From the NCBI GenBank assembly GCA_937969485.1, contig CALBVQ010000061.1, forward strand, positions 1-6,754: a stretch of 6,754 bases of DNA, given 5' to 3'. Made by a program: the position numbers and the translations under genes. This document shows positions 1 through 6,578 of the stretch, in pieces. The notes below the pieces were generated by a model. It was not told where the DNA came from, did not search any database, and was given only the letters and a program-made list of their open reading frames with translations. The stretch's first letter is position 1. Each line of letters begins with the position of its first letter. This stretch comes from an uncultured Saprospiraceae bacterium. GTDB lineage: Bacteria; Bacteroidota; Bacteroidia; Chitinophagales; Saprospiraceae.

Positions 1-221
1 AGCGTCCAGCTCTTTTGATGCTCACCGTGATGGTGACCACGCCTGCGCTTCAAAAGATCTGTTAAGCTCCCATTCTCTTTGCATTTTAAGCCCTCATGAC
101 GAAAACCTAATGCATAATTCGGGTTTAATAATTCTTGAAAACAAAGTGAAACCTTAAAACAGAATTGGTATTAGAATTGAACCTCAAGTTTTCTTAGTAC
201 TCAGCGTATTTTATTTATCTA
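1..221. other. Left-edge intergenic region, no convincing gene
   Basis: This stretch lies downstream of the leftward flippase gene. One + strand frame is open from the window edge to a TAA at 155-157, but its translation resembles no family I know. On the minus strand only a 20-codon frame exists. The first 60 or so bases are visibly more GC-rich than the rest and contain a nested inverted repeat, listed separately. Positions 110-221 are AT-rich, with only a weak 4-bp hairpin (TTGA 177-180, TCAA 184-187). I see no clear intrinsic terminator for the leftward genes. Confidence 0.6.
11..57. repeat. Nested inverted repeat / hairpin
   Basis: An outer pair of 8-base arms, TCTTTTGA (11-18) and TCAAAAGA (50-57), encloses an inner hairpin with 5-base arms TCACC (22-26) and GGTGA (32-36) around a 5-base loop. 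No T-run follows on either strand, so it is not a standard intrinsic terminator. Its base composition differs from the adjacent genes. It could be an interspersed palindromic repeat, or an RNA structure protecting the 3' end of the leftward transcript. The arms are seen directly; the function is unknown. Confidence 0.4.
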
Positions 222-1733
222 CTATTTCTCTTTATTGAAAAATCCTTGAGCTTTTAGAGATGTTTCTTTTGCAAGCTGAGTAATATCTGGAGCAATATTT
301 AGATATAGGATTGTTGTAAGATAGATCAATGAAAAGATACTTCCTTTTAATAAGATATTTAAGAAGGGGTTTTCTGCTGATGGCACATAGAAGGCTATCC
401 CGTAGGCAATGGCACCTATCACAATTGATTTGAAAGTATTGATCGAAAACGGGTGCATACCCATCTTTACATAAATAAAAATGAGCTTTACGGCGTTGTA
501 AACACACATTGCTACGAATGTGGCAATCGCAGCTCCTATCACGTCATACTTTCCTATAAGGATATAATTACTAACTACATTCATAACTCCTAGAAGGACT
601 ATAAATATAAGGTTGTACTTGTAGAATTTTGAAAAGATGATGATCTGAGAATTAACACTTGTGATCATATCTACTAGCTTCGCTAACCCCAAGAAAAAGA
701 AGATGTATTTCACTTCAGCTAATGAGTTGGTGTTGGTAGATAGATCCAATAAACTATCTAGACACAACCAAACACCTAGAAATAGAAATACGCCGAGAGT
801 AATCAGATTAAGCGAGGATTTCTTGTAAATATTATTGATTTCAGAGACATTGTTCTTTTCCCAAGATTCAGAAATAATAGGAGAGGCAATTTGAATGATT
901 GACTTATTGGGAATATCAATCGTACTCGCAAGAGTAAATAGAATTCCGTATGTTCCATTCATTGAAAAGCCAAGCATCATAGCTACCATTACCATGTCTA
1001 TTCGAAAAGCAAGCGTATTTCCTATCACATTCAAGCTAGAATAGCTTAAATAAGTGCGTAGTTCTTTTTTTAACGGAGGAGTGATAAACTTTCTAGAAAA
1101 AGGCTTGAGATTGAAATAACCTAAGTAGGCAGTGTATGCAATAAGAGCCACAGCTACGAACAGAAAGAATGACACAATGCATGTTGAGAAGCTTTGAGAA
1201 TCTATATATTCAAGATAATGCAGGAAGACTACAGCAGGCAAGAATATCTTGTATAGAAAGTTTTGGAAGAATGACGGAACTACAATTTCTCTATAGTTAT
1301 TTAAGAAAAAAGTAAATATATAAATGATTAGTAAAGAGAAAAGTAGAAGTAGAATGAACACGTAATTGTCTGGTAGACTTCCAGCTCCTAGATTTAGTCT
1401 TGCTAGAATCTCGAAGAATTGATCCTTAAAGAAAAGAAAAAGTACTAGAAACAATAAATAACCAGAAATCCCAATGCTTAATATAAGGGAAAGGAAACCA
1501 TTATTATGATTACTGTCGTTTGTTTTAAATCTGGGGAAAAACTTAATAACTGCAGATGTTATCCCAAAACTTGCAAATGGTAAAAGGAAAAAAGCCGTGT
1601 TATATAGGAAAGCTGCTAAACCATAAGCTGCCCTATCTAGAGGATAGATAAGCAGTGCACTGAGAGAGCCTATGATCACCCCTGCATAACTCAAGATGGT
1701 ATTCTTGATACCTTGACTTTTTATTATTCCCAT
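222..1733 (-). CDS. wzx: Wzx-type polysaccharide flippase (MOP/MATE superfamily)
   Basis: This is a 503-residue integral membrane protein made almost entirely of hydrophobic segments, about 14 by eye (roughly residues 12-30, 43-60, 81-101, 123-143, 156-176, 182-205, 235-255, 258-275, 308-326, 341-360, 374-393, 397-420, 434-450 and 457-478). An N-terminal stretch typical of polysaccharide-exporter proteins includes AAYGLAAFLYNTAFFLLPFA. Such proteins move undecaprenyl-diphosphate-linked oligosaccharide units from the cytoplasmic to the periplasmic face of the inner membrane. At 503 residues it is longer than E. coli WzxE (about 416) but usual for Bacteroidota homologues. The start is the first ATG of the open frame, with only a weak GAG-like element before it. 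It lies 68 bases downstream of the wecD-like gene on the same strand and is probably cotranscribed with it. The substrate, a Fuc4NAc-containing unit, is inferred from the neighbours. Confidence 0.88.
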   Translation of the reverse strand: MGIIKSQGIKNTILSYAGVIIGSLSALLIYPLDRAAYGLAAFLYNTAFFLLPFASFGITSAVIKFFPRFKTNDSNHNNGFLSLILSIGISGYLLFLVLFLFFKDQFFEILARLNLGAGSLPDNYVFILLLLFSLLIIYIFTFFLNNYREIVVPSFFQNFLYKIFLPAVVFLHYLEYIDSQSFSTCIVSFFLFVAVALIAYTAYLGYFNLKPFSRKFITPPLKKELRTYLSYSSLNVIGNTLAFRIDMVMVAMMLGFSMNGTYGILFTLASTIDIPNKSIIQIASPIISESWEKNNVSEINNIYKKSSLNLITLGVFLFLGVWLCLDSLLDLSTNTNSLAEVKYIFFFLGLAKLVDMITSVNSQIIIFSKFYKYNLIFIVLLGVMNVVSNYILIGKYDVIGAAIATFVAMCVYNAVKLIFIYVKMGMHPFSINTFKSIVIGAIAYGIAFYVPSAENPFLNILLKGSIFSLIYLTTILYLNIAPDITQLAKETSLKAQGFFNKEK

Positions 1734-1801
1734 TTACTCACACATCTGTATTCTAAATCCTTTGTTCATTTATTCTCACTGGAGATCGGTGCTGTAGGTA
1801 T

Positions 1802-2518
1802 TTACTTCTTCCAAAAATGGTAAAAATATTCCTGACTTTCTTTTTCATAACCACAGCGCTCGTAGAGTTTGCAAGCTGGAATATTTAGTTCTTGAGTAAC
1901 AACTTGGATATTATGATATCCATTGTCAATAAACCAATTCTCTGCTTCACTCATTAACGCCCTAGCAATTCCTTTGCCCCTGAATTTCTCATCAACCGCA
2001 ATTATACCTATATCTGCTCGATTATTCTTTTCTCCTAAAGTTACGAAACCTGCCAACTCATCCTGTTTGTAGTAAACTAGCACTTCTTTGGCAATCTTTT
2101 TGTTTACCGAATTTATGATCCATAATTTGTAGAGCTCTTCAAACGTGCTAGTTGAAATTTTTTCATCAACATTAAATCGAGAGTAGATACCACTCTGAAT
2201 TGCTAGATCAAAAAGTTTTTCTTCCGGGTAACTCTTTTTATAGGGTTGAATGTTACTATTGGGAAGTACTTTTTCAGCTAGTGGTTTGCTATAAGTAGTT
2301 TTTCTATCGATAAGATTAATGTCAAAGAATCCGGAGATTGCTGTCGGTAATGCTAATTTGATTATAGATCGGTAATAACATAAGGTGATTTCTTCTTTGA
2401 ATATTTCATGTATAAAAGATGCCAACTCTTTATCATTTTGAGGCAAGTCATTAATTTGGCAAACCTTAAATTGAAATAACTCTGAATCCCAACTTAAGAT
2501 TTCAAATTGTTTATTCAT
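1802..2518 (-). CDS. wecD: WecD-like dTDP-fucosamine N-acetyltransferase (GNAT)
   Basis: This 238-residue GNAT protein probably transfers acetyl from acetyl-CoA to the 4-amino group of dTDP-4-amino-4,6-dideoxygalactose, giving dTDP-Fuc4NAc in the cytoplasm. The acetyl-CoA pyrophosphate loop, RGKGIA (180-185), fits R/QxxGxG/A. It is followed by VVTQELNIPACKLYERCGY, where Tyr219 aligns with the general-acid tyrosine of WecD. The N-terminus (LSWDSELFQFKVCQI) and the SRFNVDEKI segment near 113 resemble E. coli WecD from recall, so the match extends beyond the generic GNAT fold. Length is close to E. coli WecD (about 224). The start ATG has no Shine-Dalgarno, only an A/T-rich leader, as is common in Bacteroidota. 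It is the first gene of the leftward pair and diverges from the WecE-like gene, which makes its presumed substrate. Another sugar-nucleotide N-acetyltransferase specificity is possible. Confidence 0.8.
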   Translation of the reverse strand: MNKQFEILSWDSELFQFKVCQINDLPQNDKELASFIHEIFKEEITLCYYRSIIKLALPTAISGFFDINLIDRKTTYSKPLAEKVLPNSNIQPYKKSYPEEKLFDLAIQSGIYSRFNVDEKISTSTFEELYKLWIINSVNKKIAKEVLVYYKQDELAGFVTLGEKNNRADIGIIAVDEKFRGKGIARALMSEAENWFIDNGYHNIQVVTQELNIPACKLYERCGYEKESQEYFYHFWKK

Positions 2519-2632
2519 TTTATTTAGCTACTTGTAACAGAATGTGAATTTTGACAATTGCTGGATACCCAGTCTTTGTTGCAGCTAAGCTATATTAATT
2601 AATCGGAAAATTCAATAATTTGGTAGATTAAG

Positions 2633-2645
2633 CCTAAGATTTAGG
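2633..2645. repeat. Short perfect inverted repeat in the divergent promoter region
   Basis: CCTAA (2633-2637) and TTAGG (2641-2645) are exact inverted arms around GAT. The repeat sits about 80 bases upstream of the + strand promoter. A 10-base AT palindrome, ATTAATTAAT, lies nearby at 2594-2603. Either could be an operator or an mRNA hairpin, but such short palindromes also occur by chance in AT-rich DNA. No regulator is visible in the window. Confidence 0.2.
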
Positions 2646-2723
2646 ACTTTGGTGAAAGCGAAAATGACTTCTGATAGTGAAAAATTGAAGTAGCTAGTAG
2701 ACAGTTACATAACTAATGGTATT

Positions 2724-2753
2724 TTTGTAGGGTTATTGAAATCTGTAAATTTG
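2724..2753 (+). promoter_or_regulatory. Bacteroidota-type promoter for the wecE operon
   Basis: TTTG (2724-2727), an 18-base spacer and TAAATTTG (2746-2753) match the -33 TTG / -7 TAnnTTTG consensus of the Bacteroidota primary sigma factor. The -7 box ends only four bases before the ATG at 2758, which would put the transcription start at or next to the start codon. A second TAnnTTTG match, TATTTTTG, lies at 2720-2727 and would allow a leader of about 25 bases, but it lacks a good -33 partner (TAG where TTG is expected). The two boxes overlap, so tandem use is possible. I found no comparable box for the leftward genes in this intergenic region. Confidence 0.45.
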
Positions 2754-2757
2754 TCGT

Positions 2758-3948
2758 ATGTCAAATCAAGAAAAAGTGGAAGTTATTGATAATTCATCTA
2801 CTTTCAATTTTAAAGAAGAGATTCCTTTTAATAAACCATACATAATTGGAAAGGAGTTAGAATATATAGAAGACGCAGTTAAATCAGGAAAACTATCTGG
2901 AAATGGAAAGTATTCCAAATTTTGCCATGAGTTTTTTAAAAAGAGGTATGGTTTTAAAGAATGTCTTTTGACCAATTCTTGCACAGATGCTCTAGAAATG
3001 GCTGCTATCTTGTTAAATATCGAGAATGGTGACGAAGTGATCATGCCAAGTTACACCTTTGTTTCAACAGCGAATGCCTTTGAACTGAGGGGGGCAAGGA
3101 TCATATTTGCAGATAGCCAGCCTGACAACCCAAACGTTGATGTTCAGAGTATTGAAGCGTTGATCAGCCCTAAAACTAAAGCAATAGTTGTTGTGCATTA
3201 TGCAGGTGTCGCTTGTCAAATGGATGAAATCATGAAGCTGGCAAATGACAATGGTATTTTCGTTGTGGAGGATGCCGCTCAAGGAATTGAATCATATTAC
3301 AAGGGACGTGCATTGGGAAGTATCGGCCATCTGGCAGCCTTTTCTTTTCATGAAACGAAAAATATTATTTCGGGTGAAGGTGGATTGTTAACCGTTAATG
3401 ATGATCGATTTATTGCTCGTGCTGAAATAATTTGGGAGAAAGGAACTAATAGAAGTGCATTTTTTAGAGGGGAGGTAGCAAAGTACAATTGGGTAGATAT
3501 AGGATCATCTTATCTACCTTCTGAAGTTACTGCCGCGTTTTTATTTGCTCAGTTAGAGAATGTTGAGACTATTCAAGAAAAGAGGAAGAGCTTATGGAAC
3601 AATTACCACCAGGGTTTTCAAAAGATAGAATCGCAAGGCCTAGTCAAACTTCCAACAATCCCAGATTTTGCCACTAATAACGCGCATATGTTTTATTTGC
3701 TTTGTGATAACTTAGAAGAGAGAACACTTTTGATAAAGCACTTACGCTCCTATAACATCAGAGCAGTTTTTCATTACTTGTCTTTACATAAAAGCCCTTA
3801 TTTTCTTAAAGAAAATGATGAGAAGGATCTACCAATGTCAGATCTCTATGAAAATACTTTATTAAGATTGCCTTTTTTCTATGAATTAAGTGATTTGCAT
3901 CAAAATTATATCATTGAGAAGATCAACGATTTTTACATCAACAAGTAG
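2758..3948 (+). CDS. wecE: WecE-like dTDP-4-amino-4,6-dideoxygalactose transaminase
   Basis: This 396-residue PLP enzyme belongs to the DegT/DnrJ/EryC1 sugar aminotransferases. It should use glutamate to aminate dTDP-4-keto-6-deoxyglucose, giving dTDP-4-amino-4,6-dideoxygalactose (dTDP-Fuc4N). Landmarks in order are NSCTDALEMAA (73-83), PSYTFVSTANAFELRGA (97-113), VHYAGVACQMD (146-156), VEDAAQG with Asp172 contacting the pyridine nitrogen, FSFHETKN with Lys201 as the Schiff-base lysine, and EKGTNRSAFFRG (227-238). These match remembered E. coli WecE nearly word for word, which favours WecE over generic family members. The protein is about 20 residues longer than E. coli WecE (376); the excess is an N-terminal extension before IPFNKP. 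With the promoter box so close to this ATG, an internal GTG at 2776 (codon 7) is a possible alternative start. It is the first gene of the + strand operon, with the next gene 15 bases downstream. Confidence 0.92.
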   Translation: MSNQEKVEVIDNSSTFNFKEEIPFNKPYIIGKELEYIEDAVKSGKLSGNGKYSKFCHEFFKKRYGFKECLLTNSCTDALEMAAILLNIENGDEVIMPSYTFVSTANAFELRGARIIFADSQPDNPNVDVQSIEALISPKTKAIVVVHYAGVACQMDEIMKLANDNGIFVVEDAAQGIESYYKGRALGSIGHLAAFSFHETKNIISGEGGLLTVNDDRFIARAEIIWEKGTNRSAFFRGEVAKYNWVDIGSSYLPSEVTAAFLFAQLENVETIQEKRKSLWNNYHQGFQKIESQGLVKLPTIPDFATNNAHMFYLLCDNLEERTLLIKHLRSYNIRAVFHYLSLHKSPYFLKENDEKDLPMSDLYENTLLRLPFFYELSDLHQNYIIEKINDFYINK

Positions 3949-3963
3949 AGAGTAAAACTATTA

Positions 3964-5130
3964 ATGAATCATAAACCGGTTTTACATTTGGTATTTGATG
4001 ACAAGTTCATCGATCGTGCAGTTTTTCAATTTGAAAAGGCATTGCCAGGTCAACATAATTACCTCCTTGATATCCCTAGCAGCGACTATCAAATCAAGTA
4101 CGTGAAACAACACATTGATAGGGTTAGCGTCGCAGTAAGGGGCTCTAAAGATTACTTGAGTAAGATAAAAGAGGCTGGGGCAGAGGTTATTATTCTGCAT
4201 TCATTGAGCTATTACTATGCACATATAGTCAATACGCTGCTCAGAGACAAAAAAGTCATTTGGATCTTTTGGGGCGGAGAGGTTTATGATTATTTGAAAG
4301 AGTTTAGAAACAATAATTTTAAGAGAAAGACTCGTGGTTTAGCATCGAGATACCTATTGCACAAGAATTTGAGAAATTGGTTGAGACCATTGTTTTTCAA
4401 GCTTAAAAATCCAACTACGGTCTGGAATTTCTCTAAATATCAGGCTATTTCTAAAATTGATGGTCTAGCATTAGCTCATGAGGATGAATTTAAGACGCTA
4501 AGTAACACATTGAATTTTTCTGCCCAATTGCATTGGTTTACCTATTATTCGATTGAGCATCTCATTTCTGATGAAGTTCAAAACACTAGTGTGAATGGAG
4601 ATAATATCCTGATAGGTAATTCTGCCACACCAAGTAATAACCACCTAGATATCTTGTTTCGAATTAAAGAAGAAATTTCTATTGATAAGCGCAAACTAAT
4701 ACTACCATTGAGTTATGGGGAAAATTGGTACAGAAAAAAAATACAAGGTACCGGTGAGTCGTTATTCCCAGATAATCTGCAGGTTCTAGCTGATTTTATG
4801 CCTTTATCCGAGTATAATAAGGTAGTTTTTAGTTGTAGCGTAGTAATAATGAATCATTTACGCCAACAAGCCGTGGGAAATCTAATTGTTAGTTTCTGGG
4901 TTGGTGCGCAGGTTTTTCTTGATGAAAGCAATCCGCTGTTCTTGTATTTCAAGAGACTGGGATTAATTGTCTTTTCAATCCAGAAGGATCTACAGTTAAT
5001 AGCGTTGAATGAAAAAATGTCAAGAAAAGACGTACTTTCGCAAAGGAAAATCTTACTTCTTCACTACAGTGAAGCAAATGTTATTGAAAATACTAGGTTA
5101 ATGCTCAGTAATTATTTGGAAAGTCACTAG
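3964..5130 (+). CDS. wecF: WecF-like Fuc4NAc transferase (GT56)
   Basis: This 388-residue protein resembles TDP-Fuc4NAc:lipid II Fuc4NAc transferase, which in enterobacteria adds Fuc4NAc to undecaprenyl-PP-GlcNAc-ManNAcA at the cytoplasmic membrane face. Segments recalled as shared with E. coli WecF (about 359 residues) are IFWGGEVYDYL (101-111), ILIGNSATPSNNHLDIL (215-231), KLILPLSYG (244-252), LQVLADFMPLSEY (272-284) and HLRQQAVGNL (298-307) followed by ESNPLF (321-326). No signal peptide or clear membrane span is seen; basic residues at about 119-147 may aid membrane association. A GAGAG element overlapping the upstream stop region may serve as ribosome binding site. The gene follows wecE by 15 bases and the next begins 3 bases after its stop, so cotranscription is likely. 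The donor sugar is well supported by wecD and wecE alongside; the acceptor cannot be read from the sequence. Confidence 0.85.
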   Translation: MNHKPVLHLVFDDKFIDRAVFQFEKALPGQHNYLLDIPSSDYQIKYVKQHIDRVSVAVRGSKDYLSKIKEAGAEVIILHSLSYYYAHIVNTLLRDKKVIWIFWGGEVYDYLKEFRNNNFKRKTRGLASRYLLHKNLRNWLRPLFFKLKNPTTVWNFSKYQAISKIDGLALAHEDEFKTLSNTLNFSAQLHWFTYYSIEHLISDEVQNTSVNGDNILIGNSATPSNNHLDILFRIKEEISIDKRKLILPLSYGENWYRKKIQGTGESLFPDNLQVLADFMPLSEYNKVVFSCSVVIMNHLRQQAVGNLIVSFWVGAQVFLDESNPLFLYFKRLGLIVFSIQKDLQLIALNEKMSRKDVLSQRKILLLHYSEANVIENTRLMLSNYLESH

Positions 5131-5133
5131 TCA

Positions 5134-5766
5134 ATGAAAGCTTCAGGATATTTACATTATAGGAATTATGGACTTGATTTGCTGTTTAAATCGCTTTCTA
5201 TTTCCCACGTATACTTCAATAGAGTAGGGTTAAAGGCATTTAATCCTCAAATTGGAAAAGATGATTTAGAAAAGTACTTTGGTCAAGATATTCTGCTTTC
5301 TTCTAGTGAAAAACTATACCTACTTCCGGATTTTTTGTTTGATGATCACACCTTGCTAGGCAGAGAGATCGGAGATTCTCCGCATTATGAGTTAATGCAG
5401 AAATTGCAAAAAAGAGAATCAATTCAAGAAACTGAGTATATTAAGCGATCCAATACAGGTACAATTGATATGCGTCCTTCATACAAATTTAAAGAATCTT
5501 TTTATCGTTCTTTGTGGGAGGACCGAATGAAAGACATTGAGAACGGTGCAATAAAACCTATTCTGATTGTAAAAGTACACGGTTCGAATTATATACTAGA
5601 TGGTAAACATAGAGCAGCTTTGCTAAAGTTGCTGAATCTGGACTACCCTTGCATTGTGCTGGAAAATATAGATTTAAAACTCTATTTTGCCCAACTTTGG
5701 AACAAGATTAAAGGTAAGCAGTCTGGAAGATTTAAAAAGCATACGGCATTTTATGGCCAACTATAA
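5134..5766 (+). CDS. Protein of unknown role with ParB/Srx-like domain
   Basis: I do not recognise a named family for this 210-residue protein. Its C-terminal half contains a ParB/sulfiredoxin-type core: PSYKFKESFYRSLWEDRM (115-132), an NGAIKPILIVKV strand (137-148) and YILDGKHRAALLKLL (153-167), with DGKHRAA at 156-162 equivalent to the DGxHR motif of that fold. The N-terminal 110 residues have no motif I can name. ParB-fold proteins include chromosome-partitioning CTPases but also nucleotide-dependent small-molecule kinases (SbnI, SerK), so DNA binding should not be assumed; no helix-turn-helix region follows the core. The ATG lies 3 bases after the wecF-like stop, with GGAAAG (5118-5123) well placed as ribosome binding site, so expression is probably coupled to the glycosyltransferase. 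The context suggests a role in making or modifying the glycan, which is inference. Confidence 0.75.
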   Translation: MKASGYLHYRNYGLDLLFKSLSISHVYFNRVGLKAFNPQIGKDDLEKYFGQDILLSSSEKLYLLPDFLFDDHTLLGREIGDSPHYELMQKLQKRESIQETEYIKRSNTGTIDMRPSYKFKESFYRSLWEDRMKDIENGAIKPILIVKVHGSNYILDGKHRAALLKLLNLDYPCIVLENIDLKLYFAQLWNKIKGKQSGRFKKHTAFYGQL

Positions 5767-5770
5767 AGGA
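5765..5770 (+). promoter_or_regulatory. Ribosome binding site deciding the methyltransferase start
   Basis: AAAGGA overlaps the stop codon of the preceding gene and lies 12 bases before the ATG at 5783. The same open frame extends upstream to a TTG at 5687 and contains an ATG at 5753, but both lie inside the preceding gene and lack a comparable element. This supports 5783 as the start. Confidence 0.5.
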
Positions 5771-5782
5771 AATGATATAAAA

Positions 5783-6511
5783 ATGAATAAGTTAGAAAAA
5801 CTAGCAGCAGAAATTAAGAGTAACCCCATTGAAGCTAAGGCTCATATATATCACCCTATTCCATTCAAGGAGTTTGCAGATTTGACCCTCTCTTCAAGTG
5901 AAAAAGCCGTGCGTAATAAGTGGTCTAAAATTGAAGAGATAGCAAATGAATTATTCGGAGCTGATATGAAAGGTAAGAAAGTACTAGATATTGGTGCAAA
6001 TGCTGGTTTCTATACTTTTAGTTTTTCTAAGAAAGGAGCTCAAGTTAGTGCCTTCGAGCCGCACCCGAGGTATAAAGACCTTGGTCTCGAAATTATCAAG
6101 GAGAAAAAGTTGGACGTGCGCTGGGAAAATAAGCCTGTACAAGTCAGTCACCCATACCTAAAGGATAGGTATGATCTTACTTTAATGTTAAGCGTTTATC
6201 AATGGATGGCCGAAGGTGGTAAAGAAATCGAATACGCAGAGTCGTGTATTAAGAAGATCTCAGAACAATCAGATTATCTAATTTTTGAATTGGGATTTAA
6301 CAAAGGCAAATCTCACCTAAAGACCAATAGCCGCAACCACTACAGAGCATTAATTGAAATGCTAACTGAAAAGACAGACTACACCCATTTTAAGTTATTG
6401 GGTAAAACAAGACTTTGGAGAACTTACTCGAGATACCTTGTCCTCTGTTCTAAAAACCCTAACTACACGGATGAAGGAATCCGCAAAATGATCAGAAATT
6501 TGAAATTTTGA
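5783..6511 (+). CDS. Class I SAM-dependent methyltransferase
   Basis: From the ATG at 5783 this gives 242 residues. The SAM-binding motif I is VLDIGANAGFYTF (67-79), followed by the acidic residue that would bind the ribose hydroxyls in AFEPHPRY (Glu92), and YDLTLMLSVYQW (130-141) forms the motif IV region. No signal or membrane segment is present, so it is cytoplasmic. The N-terminal part (HIYHPIPFKEF, 21-31) resembles no domain I can name. As last gene of the wecE operon, 16 bases after the ParB-like gene, it may methylate a sugar of the lipid-linked glycan or its nucleotide-sugar precursor; the target cannot be read from the sequence. The frame ends at TTT-TGA, but a protein-like continuation follows in the +1 frame, so the true C-terminus may be 22 residues longer (listed separately). 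Confidence 0.8.
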   Translation: MNKLEKLAAEIKSNPIEAKAHIYHPIPFKEFADLTLSSSEKAVRNKWSKIEEIANELFGADMKGKKVLDIGANAGFYTFSFSKKGAQVSAFEPHPRYKDLGLEIIKEKKLDVRWENKPVQVSHPYLKDRYDLTLMLSVYQWMAEGGKEIEYAESCIKKISEQSDYLIFELGFNKGKSHLKTNSRNHYRALIEMLTEKTDYTHFKLLGKTRLWRTYSRYLVLCSKNPNYTDEGIRKMIRNLKF

Positions 6512-6578
6512 TGGGAAGGAGTTCAATCTGTCGAAAAACGATGGAAGCTTTCCTAAATATTATTCTGAGGTAGAATAA
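6504..6578 (+). other. Out-of-frame C-terminal continuation of the methyltransferase
   Basis: The methyltransferase frame stops at TGA 6509-6511 after Leu-Lys-Phe. Reading in the +1 frame from the TTTT run (6506-6509) gives 22 further codons to a TAA at 6576-6578. The translation begins DGKEFNLSKN and ends DGSFPKYYSEVE, which looks like real protein rather than random frame. Removing one T from the run fuses the two into one 264-residue protein. Explanations are a sequencing error, a recent frameshift mutation, or +1 ribosomal frameshifting at UUU-UGA, which has the form of the CUU-UGA site in prfB. No Shine-Dalgarno-like stimulator is seen just upstream. Confidence 0.45.

Noticed and set aside
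2..157. Open + strand frame entering from the left edge, ending at TAA 155-157
   Set aside because: About 51 codons with no recognisable family, and it crosses the nested inverted repeat; probably chance.
2766..3282. Minus-strand open frames opposite the wecE-like gene
   Set aside because: They are antisense to a strongly supported gene and show no recognisable motifs.
3982..4200. Minus-strand 72-codon frame opposite the wecF-like gene
   Set aside because: Antisense shadow of a well-supported coding region, with no motif or start signal.
5687..5782. Upstream extension of the methyltransferase frame from a TTG at 5687 or an ATG at 5753
   Set aside because: Both starts lie inside the preceding gene. 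The extra residues read like an out-of-frame translation of that gene's end, and AAAGGA with an ATG at 5783 gives a better start.
6511..6573. Twenty-codon frame starting at the ATG that overlaps the methyltransferase stop (TGATG)
   Set aside because: Its translation is not protein-like, whereas another frame over the same bases reads as a plausible methyltransferase C-terminus.
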